Below are positions 1-8,351 of a stretch of DNA of 64,000 bases, one piece after another. Under the pieces are notes generated by a model. That model worked only from the letters and a program-made list of their open reading frames with translations. It did no database searches and was not told the DNA's origin. Within the stretch, counting starts at the first letter, position 1, and each line of letters begins with the position of its first letter. This DNA comes from Clostridiales bacterium (lineage in GTDB: Bacteria; Bacillota; Clostridia; Christensenellales; Aristaeellaceae): assembly GCA_019419995.1 (NCBI GenBank), contig JAHZHZ010000005.1, forward strand, positions 69,296 through 133,295, written 5' to 3'. The position numbers and the translations under genes are program-made.

Positions 1-1
1 T

Positions 2-109
2 TATGTGCCTAAACTGGAGAGATCCAATCTGGATGAAAATGCTGCCCTGCTGGGCGCTGCTGCGTATGCACTTCGACTGGTGCACGATGAACAGACGTGC
101 GCACGATAA
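2..109 (+). CDS. C-terminal end of a ROK-family protein (partial, cut by window start)
   Basis: Only the last 35 codons are present, ending in TAA. The peptide includes LDENAALLGAAAYAL, which resembles the C-terminal helix of ROK proteins (glucokinase/NagC/XylR group), where an A-LLGAA motif precedes the end. This part does not show whether it is a sugar kinase or a DNA-binding repressor. It lies 61 bases upstream of a sugar ABC importer on the same strand, so a local regulator or sugar kinase of that operon is likely. The rest of the gene lies outside the window. Confidence 0.6.
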   Translation, partial: YVPKLERSNLDENAALLGAAAYALRLVHDEQTCAR

Positions 110-120
110 TCAAGTGGTAT

Positions 121-140
121 TTCATCGAGTGAGCGATGAA
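121..140 (+). promoter_or_regulatory. Small perfect hairpin/palindrome upstream of the sugar importer
   Basis: TTCATCG (121-127) and CGATGAA (134-140) are perfect inverted repeats around a 6-base loop, placed between the ROK stop and the ribosome binding site at 157-163. It has no T-tract and so is not a terminator. It could be an operator or an intercistronic RNA hairpin. Confidence 0.4.
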
Positions 141-170
141 GTAAAATAAGAAAAAAGAAGGAGAATGACA

Positions 171-1226
171 ATGAAAAAGATTCTGGCTATCCTGGTGGCG
201 CTGATTATGGTGCTTGGCATGAGCTCGGCTTTTGCTGAGACGGGACGCATCGGCGTTGCGATGCCCACCAAGTCTTCCGAACGTTGGATTCGGGATGGAA
301 ACAGTGTAAAAGAAGGCCTCGAGGCTCTGGGCTACGAAGTGGACCTGCAATATGCTGAGGATAATATTGACAACCAGATTTCTCAGGTGGAGAACATGTT
401 GGTGAAGGGCGTAGATGCGCTGATCATTGCGTCCATTGACGGTTCTGCACTGACCAACGTGCTTAAGAGCGCAAAGGAACAGGGCGTTGTGGTGATCGCC
501 TACGACCGCCTGCTGACCAATACGGAGGACGTAGATTATTATGCTACCTTTGACTCCATTGCCATCGGTGAGTTGCAGGCAACTTCCCTGCTGACGGGTC
601 TCGGCGTATTGGATGGCGCTACCGGTCCGTTCAACATTGAGATCTTTGCCGGTTCTCTGGATGACAGCTGCACGCCCCTCTACTATGAAGGCGCCATGAA
701 TATTCTGCAGCCCTACATCGACAGCGGCGTGTTGGTTATTCCCTCCGGTCAGACGGAAATGGCCCAGTGCTCCATCGAGGGTTGGGACGGCCTGAAGGCT
801 CAGGCACGCATGGACAATTTGATCACTGCCAACTATGCGGACGGAACGATTTGCGACGGCGTGCTTTCTCCCTATGATGGCCTGTCCATTGGCATCATCT
901 CTTCTCTGAAGACAGTGGGCTATGGCGACGGCGATCTGAAGATGCCCATTGTGACCGGTCAGGATTGCGAGCTGACTTCCGTGAAGGCTATCATTGCTGG
1001 CGAACAGTATTCCTCCATTTTCAACAATACTACTTCTCTGGCCCAGGTGGCGGTAGATATTGCGGTTCAAGCGCTGAACGGAGAGGAAGTTGAAGTTAAT
1101 TCCACGTACAACAACGGGGTGTTTGACGTGCCGTCCATGGCCATCAGCGCCACCATCATCACTGCGGATAACTATGAGGCGGAACTGGTGGATAGCGGCT
1201 ACATTGCTGCGGAAGATCTCCAGTAA
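171..1226 (+). CDS. chvE: Multiple-monosaccharide ABC transporter substrate-binding protein (ChvE type)
   Basis: Extracytoplasmic sugar-binding protein, 351 residues, of the periplasmic-binding-protein-1 fold. The signal peptide runs from MKKILAILVAL to a cleavage site AFA|E near residue 23, with no lipobox cysteine. The segments IDNQISQVENMLVKG, VDALIIASIDG and VIAYDRLL match the conserved first lobe of ChvE, which binds several aldoses. An in-frame ATG at 165 exists, but GAAGGAG at 157-163 is correctly spaced (7 bases) only for the ATG at 171. The ATPase and permease genes that follow are of the matching MmsA/MmsB type. The exact sugar cannot be read from the sequence. A strong stem-loop follows the stop codon. 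Confidence 0.88.
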   Translation: MKKILAILVALIMVLGMSSAFAETGRIGVAMPTKSSERWIRDGNSVKEGLEALGYEVDLQYAEDNIDNQISQVENMLVKGVDALIIASIDGSALTNVLKSAKEQGVVVIAYDRLLTNTEDVDYYATFDSIAIGELQATSLLTGLGVLDGATGPFNIEIFAGSLDDSCTPLYYEGAMNILQPYIDSGVLVIPSGQTEMAQCSIEGWDGLKAQARMDNLITANYADGTICDGVLSPYDGLSIGIISSLKTVGYGDGDLKMPIVTGQDCELTSVKAIIAGEQYSSIFNNTTSLAQVAVDIAVQALNGEEVEVNSTYNNGVFDVPSMAISATIITADNYEAELVDSGYIAAEDLQ

Positions 1227-1245
1227 GCTTTATAGACAAAACGAC

Positions 1246-1273
1246 GGGATATGGCGGTTTTCCGCCGTATCCC
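1246..1273 (+). promoter_or_regulatory. Intercistronic stem-loop after chvE
   Basis: GGGATATGGCGG (1246-1257) pairs over 12 bases, with one G-U wobble, with CCGCCGTATCCC (1262-1273) around a TTTT loop. There is no T-run after it, so full termination is unlikely. Such hairpins between binding-protein and ATPase genes usually protect the upstream mRNA and lower downstream expression. Confidence 0.7.
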
Positions 1274-1301
1274 GGAGCTTTTAAAAGTGAGGAATCAGGC
1301 C

Positions 1302-2843
1302 ATGGCAGAGAATGTTCTCTTGGAGATGCGCGGCATCACAAAGACTTTTCCGGGAGTCAAAGCCCTGGATAATGTCAATTTGAAGGTGAAGGCGTACCAT
1401 ATCCATGCGCTGGTTGGAGAAAATGGCGCAGGAAAATCTACGCTGATGAATGTATTGAGTGGCATTTACCGTTACGGCAGCTATACGGGAGATATTTATT
1501 TTGAGGGCGAGCTGTGTAAATTTAAAGGCATTGAGGAGAGCGAGCGCAAAGGCATCGTTATTATTCATCAGGAGTTGGCATTAGTACCGCAACTGTCTGT
1601 GGCAGAAAATTTGTTTCTGGGCAATGAGCGTCTATCATGCCGCGGAGTAATTGATTGGGCCCGCACAAATATGGAGGCCAAAAAACTGCTCAAGACGGTC
1701 GGATTAAACATAGAGCCGGAAGTCCAGGTGCAGACGTTGGGTGTGGGCAAGCAACAGTTGATTGAGATTGCGAAAGCGCTTTCCAAGAATGTAAAACTAT
1801 TGATATTGGACGAACCTACGGCAGCGTTGAACGATGAGGAATCCGAGAGGCTGTTGGAACTGTTGCTGGAATTGAGGCAACAGGGATTGACCTCCATCAT
1901 TATCTCCCATAAGCTCAACGAGGTCCGTGAGGTGGCGGATGAAATTACCATTTTGCGCGATGGAGCCACCATTGAAACACTGATACGAGACGAAGATGAA
2001 ATCACAGAGGATCGCATCATTCGTGGAATGGTCGGCCGAGATATGGCCCATCGCTTCCCGCCCAGGGAATCTCATGTGGACCGCAGTAGCATTTTTGAAG
2101 TGCGGAACTGGACGGTGCATCAGGAAGAAGATTCCTCGGTGGTGAAATTGGACAACATTAATTTGAATGTGGCCAAGGGTGAGGTTGTGGGAATCGCTGG
2201 ATTGATGGGTGCAGGGCGAACGGAGTTTTGTAAGAGTGTGTTCGGTCATGCATACGGCAGCGATATTCATGGCGAATTGTATCTGGATGGACAGAAGATT
2301 CAGGCTAGAACGCCTGCGGAAGCCATCGCTCATGGAATAGCCTATGTGACGGAGGATCGAAAGGGCGAGGGGCTGATGTTGGAACACAGCATCATGATGA
2401 ATCTGTCCCTATCCAATCTCAAGCGCGTGGGTGGAGGAAGAACCATCAACCATGAGGTTGAGATGTCTGAGTGTGAAAAGCTTCGGGAAGATTTTCACAT
2501 TAAAGCGCCGGATTTGGCGCGGGCGGTAGGCAATCTTTCTGGTGGAAACCAACAGAAGGTTATGCTGGCCAAATGGGTTTTTGCCGAACCAGAGGTGTTG
2601 ATTCTTGATGAACCCACTCGTGGAATCGACGTGGGTGCCAAATATGAAGTGTATACTATCATCAATCGCCTTGCGGCAATGGGCAAGCGGATATTGGTGG
2701 TATCCTCCGAAATGGCGGAGCTGATTGGTTTGTGCGACCGAATCTACGTGATGAACGAAGGAAAAATCGTGGGTGAGGTTTGCGGTACAAACGCCACTCA
2801 GGAGAAGATTATGTCCATTATCATTCAGAGTTCAAAGGAGTAA
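1302..2843 (+). CDS. mmsA: Sugar ABC transporter ATP-binding protein, two fused ATPase domains (MmsA/GguA type)
   Basis: Cytoplasmic ATPase energising sugar import, 513 residues, the usual size for the RbsA/XylG/GguA class of duplicated ABC proteins. The first half has a Walker A (GENGAGKST), an unorthodox signature LGVGKQQ and Walker B ILDEPTAAL. The second half has a degenerate Walker A (GLMGAGRTE), an intact signature LSGGNQQK and Walker B ILDEPTRGID, as is normal in this class. The frame is open from 1251, but the ATG at 1302 has GTGAGG 9 bases upstream and gives the family N-terminus (MAENVLLEMRGITKTF). It is followed 6 bases later by the permease. Confidence 0.9.
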   Translation: MAENVLLEMRGITKTFPGVKALDNVNLKVKAYHIHALVGENGAGKSTLMNVLSGIYRYGSYTGDIYFEGELCKFKGIEESERKGIVIIHQELALVPQLSVAENLFLGNERLSCRGVIDWARTNMEAKKLLKTVGLNIEPEVQVQTLGVGKQQLIEIAKALSKNVKLLILDEPTAALNDEESERLLELLLELRQQGLTSIIISHKLNEVREVADEITILRDGATIETLIRDEDEITEDRIIRGMVGRDMAHRFPPRESHVDRSSIFEVRNWTVHQEEDSSVVKLDNINLNVAKGEVVGIAGLMGAGRTEFCKSVFGHAYGSDIHGELYLDGQKIQARTPAEAIAHGIAYVTEDRKGEGLMLEHSIMMNLSLSNLKRVGGGRTINHEVEMSECEKLREDFHIKAPDLARAVGNLSGGNQQKVMLAKWVFAEPEVLILDEPTRGIDVGAKYEVYTIINRLAAMGKRILVVSSEMAELIGLCDRIYVMNEGKIVGEVCGTNATQEKIMSIIIQSSKE

Positions 2844-2849
2844 TGAATC

Positions 2850-4019
2850 ATGGGACATTTAAAGAGAATGATTCGTTCTAATATCCGGCAATACACCATG
2901 GGCATTGCCCTGGCGGTTCTGATTATTATTCTTGAAATTGTTACAGAGGGCACGATGCTCAAGCCCCTGAACGTGAGCAATCTGATCCATCAGAACATGT
3001 ATGTGTTCATCCTCGGAATGAGCATGCTGCTGTGCATCCTCAGCGGCGGTAACATCGATCTGTCCGTCGGTTCTGTGGTAGCCTTTGCGGGAGCCATCTG
3101 CGGCGTGCTGATGGTGGATATGCATATGAGTACTTTCCCCGCCATTTTGCTGGTGCTCCTGGTGGGTCTTCTGGTGGGCGCATGGAATGGAACGTGGATT
3201 GCCGTGGTCAAGGTGCATCCCTGGATCACCACCTTGTCCGGTGAATTGCTGTTCCGTGGTCTGGCTCAGGTTGTTCTGAACGGGCGCTCCATTGGTCCCT
3301 ATCCGGATGCCTTCCAGTTTCTTGCCACGGGCTTCTTCCCGGATATTGTGGAGGGGGCCAGCCGGCATGTGCTGACGTTGATCTTTGGTGCAGTGGCCAG
3401 CGTCGTCTTCATTGGGGTCACTTTGTGGAGCAACATTAGGGACAAGCGCCGGGGCTTGCCTACGGCGTCCGCCGCAAGCCTTGCAGTTAAAATTGTATTT
3501 TTCACCATATGTATCAATGCTCTGTGCTATCTGCTTTCAGGTTATAAGGGCGTATCCTTCGCAATGATTCTGCTGATGGTCCTCATCCTGATCTTCTCCT
3601 TCATTACGAAAAAATCTGTATTTGGACGCCATTTGTACGCCATGGGTGGAAACATTAAGGCGGCGCGACTTTCCGGTATCAATACGGACCGGCTCATGTT
3701 TACCATTTACACCATTTCTGGCCTGATGGCCACGGTGGCAGGTATGCTGGTGTGTGCACGTTTGAATTCTGCCTCTCCCAAAGCTGGCGAGGGATATGAA
3801 ACCGATGCCATTGCAGCCTGTTTCCTGGGCGGCGCTTCCATTAGCGGCGGTGCGGGTACCGTTTTCGGCGTAATGGTGGGTGCGTTGATTATGGGTGTAT
3901 TAAACAATGGTATGTCACTGTTGGGTGTATCCATCGACTGGCAGTCGGCCATTAAGGGTCTGGTGGTATTGGTGGCAGTTGCCTGCGATATGTTCTTTAA
4001 AAATAGGCAGCGCGGGTGA
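2850..4019 (+). CDS. mmsB: Multiple-monosaccharide ABC transporter permease (MmsB/GguB type)
   Basis: Integral membrane permease of 389 residues, longer than RbsC (about 320) as expected for the GguB/XylH group. Many hydrophobic helices are visible, and the conserved BPD_transp_2 motif GGNIDLSVGSVVAF lies around residues 65-80. A soluble loop near residues 185-205 (WSNIRDKRRGLP) and a C-terminal glycine-rich segment (GGASISGGAGT) are also family features. AAAGGAG precedes the ATG. It is co-transcribed with chvE and mmsA, completing the importer. Confidence 0.9.
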   Translation: MGHLKRMIRSNIRQYTMGIALAVLIIILEIVTEGTMLKPLNVSNLIHQNMYVFILGMSMLLCILSGGNIDLSVGSVVAFAGAICGVLMVDMHMSTFPAILLVLLVGLLVGAWNGTWIAVVKVHPWITTLSGELLFRGLAQVVLNGRSIGPYPDAFQFLATGFFPDIVEGASRHVLTLIFGAVASVVFIGVTLWSNIRDKRRGLPTASAASLAVKIVFFTICINALCYLLSGYKGVSFAMILLMVLILIFSFITKKSVFGRHLYAMGGNIKAARLSGINTDRLMFTIYTISGLMATVAGMLVCARLNSASPKAGEGYETDAIAACFLGGASISGGAGTVFGVMVGALIMGVLNNGMSLLGVSIDWQSAIKGLVVLVAVACDMFFKNRQRG

Positions 4020-4061
4020 GAACACCCGCCGCTCCCGAATGAAAATGTGGAGGTTTAAAGT

Positions 4062-4967
4062 ATGGACGCGAAGCAGTTGTATCAATGGTGCAAGGTTCCT
4101 GCAGAGGCGTTGGAAAAACATCCAGACCTCAGGGTTCCCCTGCGCATTGTGAAAGATTCCGCGGAAATGGGGCGTGTAATGGCTGAGGAGCTGGCACAGG
4201 AAATTGAGTGTGCAAACCGTGAGGGACGCATTTTCCGCGCCATCATTCCGTGTGGCCCCAATTGCTGGTATAAGCCGTTTGGAGAAATCATCAATGCCAG
4301 AAATATCTCTTTGAAAAATTTTGTGGTGTTTCACATGGATGAATGCCTGGACTGGCAGGGACAACTGCTTCACAGGGGTGATCCTTACAATTTCCGCGCC
4401 TTCATGGAGAAGAATTTCTATGATGTCATTCGCCCTGAGCTGGCGGTACCTCAACAGCAACGCTTCTTTCTTTCTCCGGCCACCATGGAGACCGTGCGGG
4501 AGGAGATTTATAAAAATGAAATTGATCTGACTTATGGCGGCTGGGGGCAGGACGGCCACATTGCCTACAATCAAGCGCGCCGCATGCCCTACAGCCAGCT
4601 GACTCTGGATCAGCTGCGCAACGCTTCCATTCGGATTCAGGTGAATAATGATGATACGATTCTTGCGCTGGCCCAACGTACATTTGGCGCTGCGTATCAG
4701 TTTGTTCCACCCATGTCCATTACACTGGGCATCAAGGAATGTCTGCGTGCGAAAAAAGTTCGGCTGTTCAGTGATACAGGGGCTTGGAAACAGACGGCAT
4801 TGCGAGTGGCGCTTTTTTCCGATCCGGTTCCCGAATATCCCATGACCTTGCTCCAGGAGCATCCGGATGCACTGTTGACGGCTACCATGGAAACTGCGAC
4901 CCATCCAGTATCCCTGCATCCCGAATGGCGCTTTAAGGGAGTCAACGATGAAGACGAAGCGCTTTAA
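4062..4967 (+). CDS. Divergent glucosamine-6-phosphate deaminase/isomerase-like (NagB superfamily) protein
   Basis: Predicted cytosolic sugar-phosphate isomerase or deaminase, 301 residues. HMDECLD aligns with the NLDEY motif carrying the general base Asp72 of E. coli NagB, and GWGQDGHIAYNQA aligns with GVGNDGHIAFNEP. Asp141 and His143 are therefore kept, but Glu148 is replaced by Gln and the following Pro by Ala. It is longer than classical NagB (240-266). A genuine NagB lies at 25812 and another divergent relative at 38824. Its position between an importer and a PfkB kinase suggests it acts on the imported sugar or its phosphate rather than on glucosamine-6-phosphate. The substrate is unknown. 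Confidence 0.75.
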   Translation: MDAKQLYQWCKVPAEALEKHPDLRVPLRIVKDSAEMGRVMAEELAQEIECANREGRIFRAIIPCGPNCWYKPFGEIINARNISLKNFVVFHMDECLDWQGQLLHRGDPYNFRAFMEKNFYDVIRPELAVPQQQRFFLSPATMETVREEIYKNEIDLTYGGWGQDGHIAYNQARRMPYSQLTLDQLRNASIRIQVNNDDTILALAQRTFGAAYQFVPPMSITLGIKECLRAKKVRLFSDTGAWKQTALRVALFSDPVPEYPMTLLQEHPDALLTATMETATHPVSLHPEWRFKGVNDEDEAL

Positions 4968-5985
4968 TCAAATCGTGGGTACGGGCGGCATCGGCACTGG
5001 CATTCTCTTTGAACTGGAGGGGGACCGGCCCCTTAGCCGCAACGAAACGCGCCTTGCCCGCCTCAGCCCGACCCGCGATTATTGTAAGCAGCATATTATC
5101 TTACATTACATTGCGCGCATTTTAGCGCCAGATGTTCAAGTGTATCCCATTGGCATGGTGGGCTGTGACAGTGCAGGAGATACGCTGCTGGAACAGATGC
5201 GGCAGGCGGGCATGGACGTGCGCTTTGTGAATCAGACCGCGCTTAAGCCTACCATGTACTGCGTCTGTATGCAGTATCCGGATAAAGCAGTGTGCAATGT
5301 AACTACCAGCGAGAGCGCCTGTTCCCTTGTAAATCGCAGCTATATTGAAAGTGCCCTGGATGCGTTGACAAGGCCGCTGGGTGCGGACACTTTGATTGTA
5401 TCGGTACCGGAGGTTCCACTGGAAGCCCGCCTGGCACTTTTGAAGCGGGGGAAAGCTGCAAGAGCCTATTGCGTTTCTTCATGCCTGGTGGATGAATTTG
5501 CCGATTTTATTGCAGGCGGAGGCATGCAGTGCACAGATTTATTGGTTATTAATGAGGATGAAGCCGCGGCATTTTGCGGGTGCCGCAGCGAAAATATGGA
5601 GCTGCGTGCGAGACAATGTCAGGCTGCGCTGCTGCGGGAAAATCCAAAGGCGCGCCTGGTCATGACCTGTGGGGCTCAAGGCAGCTATGTGTGCGAAGAA
5701 AAATGGATTGCGCACTTGCCTGCCCGGGCGACCAATGTGGTTTCCACGGGTGGTGCGGGGGACGCTTATACGGCGGGTGTCATCTGCGGTTTGGCGATGG
5801 GCCTTGATTTTATGCCGGGGGAGAAAGACGTGTCCGCACCAGAATTGGGCGCTGCGCTCTCGGCTGAGGCAATATCCGTGACGGATACCATTGCGGAGCA
5901 CATTAGCCGGGACACCGCGCTCCAATATCTGAAAATGGAATCGGAGCGGAGTATCAATGATGAGAAAAGAGTATCTCTGGGGTAA
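4948..5985 (+). CDS. PfkB-family carbohydrate kinase
   Basis: Predicted ATP-dependent sugar kinase of the ribokinase/PfkB superfamily, 345 residues. The N-terminal IVGTGGIGTG segment and the C-terminal STGGAGDAYTAG signature with the catalytic Asp and anion hole are present. It begins inside the preceding NagB-like gene (20-base overlap), with AAGGGAG upstream of the ATG, so the two are translationally coupled. The sugar is not identifiable. The neighbours (ChvE-type importer, NagB-like isomerase, mutarotase) indicate an aldose or derivative. Confidence 0.82.
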   Translation: MKTKRFNQIVGTGGIGTGILFELEGDRPLSRNETRLARLSPTRDYCKQHIILHYIARILAPDVQVYPIGMVGCDSAGDTLLEQMRQAGMDVRFVNQTALKPTMYCVCMQYPDKAVCNVTTSESACSLVNRSYIESALDALTRPLGADTLIVSVPEVPLEARLALLKRGKAARAYCVSSCLVDEFADFIAGGGMQCTDLLVINEDEAAAFCGCRSENMELRARQCQAALLRENPKARLVMTCGAQGSYVCEEKWIAHLPARATNVVSTGGAGDAYTAGVICGLAMGLDFMPGEKDVSAPELGAALSAEAISVTDTIAEHISRDTALQYLKMESERSINDEKRVSLG

Positions 5986-7021
5986 ATGTGCGAACCAAAG
6001 TATTGCACTGTTGGAATGGGAAAACGCCGGAGGAATGCGCGCACGTGTATCCAATTATGGCGGTGTGCTGCAGTCGCTGGAAATTCAAAATTCCGCGGGG
6101 AAAAAACTGGATGTAGTGCTGGGATATGACAGGCTGGAAGACTACCTGGCCTCAGATACTTTTTTCGGCGCGATGATTGGCCCCATTGCCGATCGTATGG
6201 ATGAAGGCAAGTGTGTCTTAAATGGCACTCAAGTGCAATTGCCTCATAATGCAGGCCCGGACAGCATGCACAGCGGAACCAAGGGCTTTCACAGCCAGGT
6301 GTGGGAATGGAAGTGGTTGGAAGACGGCGTGGCCTTTACGCGATGCTTCGGCCCGGAAGATATTGGTTTTCCGGGACAGATGGAAGTGGAACTTTGCTAT
6401 AAAATGAAGGAAAAAAATGTATTGCGCTTGGAATATTCAGCGCAGTGCACTTGTGAAACGGCGGTTAGTTTTACCAATCACAGTTATTTTAATCTGGATG
6501 GCGCGGAGAATTCCTGCCTGGATCACGATTTGTATCTGAATGCGGATCGCTATGCAGAAACCCGCCGCGAACAGGATCCCATATGCACGGGACGGGCGTT
6601 GGAGGTTAAAGGTACACCCTTTGATTTCCGACAGGGCAGGCGTCTCAAGGAGGCGCTGTCCCATGTGGATTTTGCGGAGCTTCGTTCAGGAGGGGGCGTG
6701 GATCACTATTTTCTGGTGCCGGGCGAGGGTATGCGCTTGCATGCGAGTCTTCAAAGCCTCAAAAGTGGGTTGAAGCTAAGCTGCTTTTCCGATGCGCCAG
6801 GGGTGCTCGTATATACGGGCAATGGCCTCGAAGCAGAAGCTGGTAAGGCCGGGGCAGTTTATGGAAAACACTGGGGTGTCTGTCTGGAAACAGGCCGCTT
6901 CCCCAATGCCGTCAATTTTCCCCAGCGGCGTGCCAAGGTTTTGCTGCTACCGGGACAACGCTATGAAAGCGCCACGGAATTTCGGTTTGATGATTGCAAT
7001 TGCACCGGGAATGAGATGTAG
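5957..7021 (+). CDS. galM: Aldose 1-epimerase (galactose mutarotase family)
   Basis: Interconverts alpha and beta anomers of an aldose, 354 residues, all-beta fold. Family motifs seen are FGAMIGPIADRM (equivalent of the GR-aNRI segment), the catalytic-histidine motif NHSYFNLDG, and CLETGRFPNAVNFP with the catalytic Glu near residue 312. It overlaps the kinase gene by 29 bases and is the last gene of the operon before a strong terminator. A second ATG three bases downstream is an equally good start. It presumably supplies the right anomer to the kinase or isomerase. Confidence 0.88.
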   Translation: MMRKEYLWGKCANQSIALLEWENAGGMRARVSNYGGVLQSLEIQNSAGKKLDVVLGYDRLEDYLASDTFFGAMIGPIADRMDEGKCVLNGTQVQLPHNAGPDSMHSGTKGFHSQVWEWKWLEDGVAFTRCFGPEDIGFPGQMEVELCYKMKEKNVLRLEYSAQCTCETAVSFTNHSYFNLDGAENSCLDHDLYLNADRYAETRREQDPICTGRALEVKGTPFDFRQGRRLKEALSHVDFAELRSGGGVDHYFLVPGEGMRLHASLQSLKSGLKLSCFSDAPGVLVYTGNGLEAEAGKAGAVYGKHWGVCLETGRFPNAVNFPQRRAKVLLLPGQRYESATEFRFDDCNCTGNEM

Positions 7022-7060
7022 TTCAAAAGACGGTCTATTCAGGATGTGCAAAGGCATGAA

Positions 7061-7103
7061 CACAGGCCAGGGAGGATATTTATCCTCCCTGGCCTGTGCT
7101 TTT
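7061..7103 (+). terminator. Rho-independent terminator ending the chvE operon
   Basis: Left arm 7061-7078 and right arm 7081-7098 are perfect 18-base complements (starting CACAGGCC), followed by CTTTT. It lies between two convergent operons and may serve both. Confidence 0.85.
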
Positions 7104-7158
7104 CATCAATTGTAACTGGGATGGATCGTTGTCCAGAAAGCGGTGCAGAAAATGAGAG

Positions 7159-7863
7159 TTAGTCCTTCAGCGTCCAACCGCAATCGTTGTGATAGATCAT
7201 CTGATGGGTCATGCCTCCGTCAATGCAGATGTTTTCTCCCGTGATGAAGCCTGCTTTATCTGAGGCGAGGAACAGAACCATGTGGGCGATATCCAGGGGA
7301 TTGCCCACCCGACCCGCCGGATGCTGGCTGGCATCAGGGCCCTCATAGGGGGTAAATGCGGTATCAATCCAGCCGGGGGAAATGGAATTGACCCGGGCTC
7401 GTCCTGCCAGGCTCATTGCCAGCGCATGGGTCAGAGCGGCGATGGCACCTTTGGCTGCCGTATAGCTCTCCGTCTGGGGCTGGCTCATCCTGTCTCGGGA
7501 AGAGGAGATGTTGATCACCGAAGCACCGGGAGCCAAGTATGGCGCGAAGAGTTTTGTGAGGTAAAAAGGTGCGGTTGCGCCCACCCGCAGGGCGTAGTTG
7601 AATTCCTCATAGCTGCATTTGTCCAGTCCGCGGGTGATGGGTAGGGCGTTATGAACCAGCACGTCCACCCTGCCATAATCCTCAATAACCTTTTGAGCAA
7701 AGGCTTCCAGCACATCCTTTTCGCCCAGGTCGCCCACGAAGTAGTCGTTGGGCAGCAGGTCGATAATGCACACATGGGCTCCAGCCCGTCTGAATTCCTC
7801 CGCAATGGTCTTCCCGATTCCTCGGGCGCCACCGGTAACCACTACAACGCGGTTTTTGAACAT
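7159..7863 (-). CDS. Short-chain dehydrogenase/reductase
   Basis: NAD(P)-dependent oxidoreductase, 234 residues, classical SDR. The cofactor motif TGGARGIG is at residues 10-17, an NA-type structural motif (VHNALP) follows, and the catalytic Ser and YTAAK (Tyr-x3-Lys) are intact. The C-terminal GENICIDGG motif is typical. AGGAGG sits 7 bases before the ATG. It is the last gene of the peptide operon, 17 bases after def. The 3-oxoacyl/alcohol substrate is unknown, and a role in handling products of peptide or amino-acid breakdown is only inferred from position. Confidence 0.85.
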   Translation of the reverse strand: MFKNRVVVVTGGARGIGKTIAEEFRRAGAHVCIIDLLPNDYFVGDLGEKDVLEAFAQKVIEDYGRVDVLVHNALPITRGLDKCSYEEFNYALRVGATAPFYLTKLFAPYLAPGASVINISSSRDRMSQPQTESYTAAKGAIAALTHALAMSLAGRARVNSISPGWIDTAFTPYEGPDASQHPAGRVGNPLDIAHMVLFLASDKAGFITGENICIDGGMTHQMIYHNDCGWTLKD

Positions 7864-7880
7864 AAGAAAACGCCTCCTAT

Positions 7881-8291
7881 TCAGATGATGACGCCCTCGC
7901 AGTGATCCAGCTCATGCTGGATAATCTGTGCCGTCCAACCGGTAAAGGTCTTGATGCGGAATTGGAATTTTTCATTCTGATACCGCACTTTGATGGAGCG
8001 CCAGCGCCGGGCCTGGCGGACTCCTGTCAGAGAAAGGCAACCTTCCTCCGCCTGATAGGGGTCTGATTTCCGGAGTATCTCCGGGTTAAACATCGCAACA
8101 AGTGTGCCTTCATGGTCAAAGGCGATGATCCGCTTGTTGACGCCGATCATGTTAGCGGCCATTCCCACGCATTGGGAGCGATGAGCGGCCAGCGTATCCA
8201 ACAGATCGGTAGCCACAGACAGATCTTCTGGTGTGGCTGTCTCTGCCTTTTGCGCCAGAAAGGCCAAGTCTCTGCAAATTTTCTGTACCAT
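7881..8291 (-). CDS. def: Short peptide deformylase-family protein
   Basis: Metal-dependent hydrolase removing formyl groups from N-terminal Met, 136 residues, shorter than typical deformylase (150-200). Motif 2 EGCLS (Cys85) and motif 3 QHELDH (His126, Glu127, His130) supply a complete metal and catalytic set. Motif 1, normally G-x-G-x-A-A-x-Q-I-G, reads VGMAANMIG, with the oxyanion Gln replaced by Met48. It sits inside a peptide uptake and degradation operon rather than beside fmt, where housekeeping def is often found. A dedicated role on imported N-formyl peptides is possible but inferred. Confidence 0.82.
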   Translation of the reverse strand: MVQKICRDLAFLAQKAETATPEDLSVATDLLDTLAAHRSQCVGMAANMIGVNKRIIAFDHEGTLVAMFNPEILRKSDPYQAEEGCLSLTGVRQARRWRSIKVRYQNEKFQFRIKTFTGWTAQIIQHELDHCEGVII

Positions 8292-8351
8292 GTTCCATCA
8301 TACCTCAAATAATGCGGTGAGGGAAGTCTCCGGGAGTGGAAACTGCCGGAT

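Noticed and set aside
9..1070. A 353-codon open frame on the minus strand antisense to chvE.
   Set aside because: It lies entirely over a gene with clear family motifs, has no ribosome binding site, and its product shows no recognisable motif; it is a codon-bias shadow.
3915..4919. A long minus-strand open frame antisense to the NagB-like gene.
   Set aside because: The opposite strand carries conserved NagB-type motifs and a good start; the antisense product is motif-free and histidine/proline-rich, as expected for a shadow frame.
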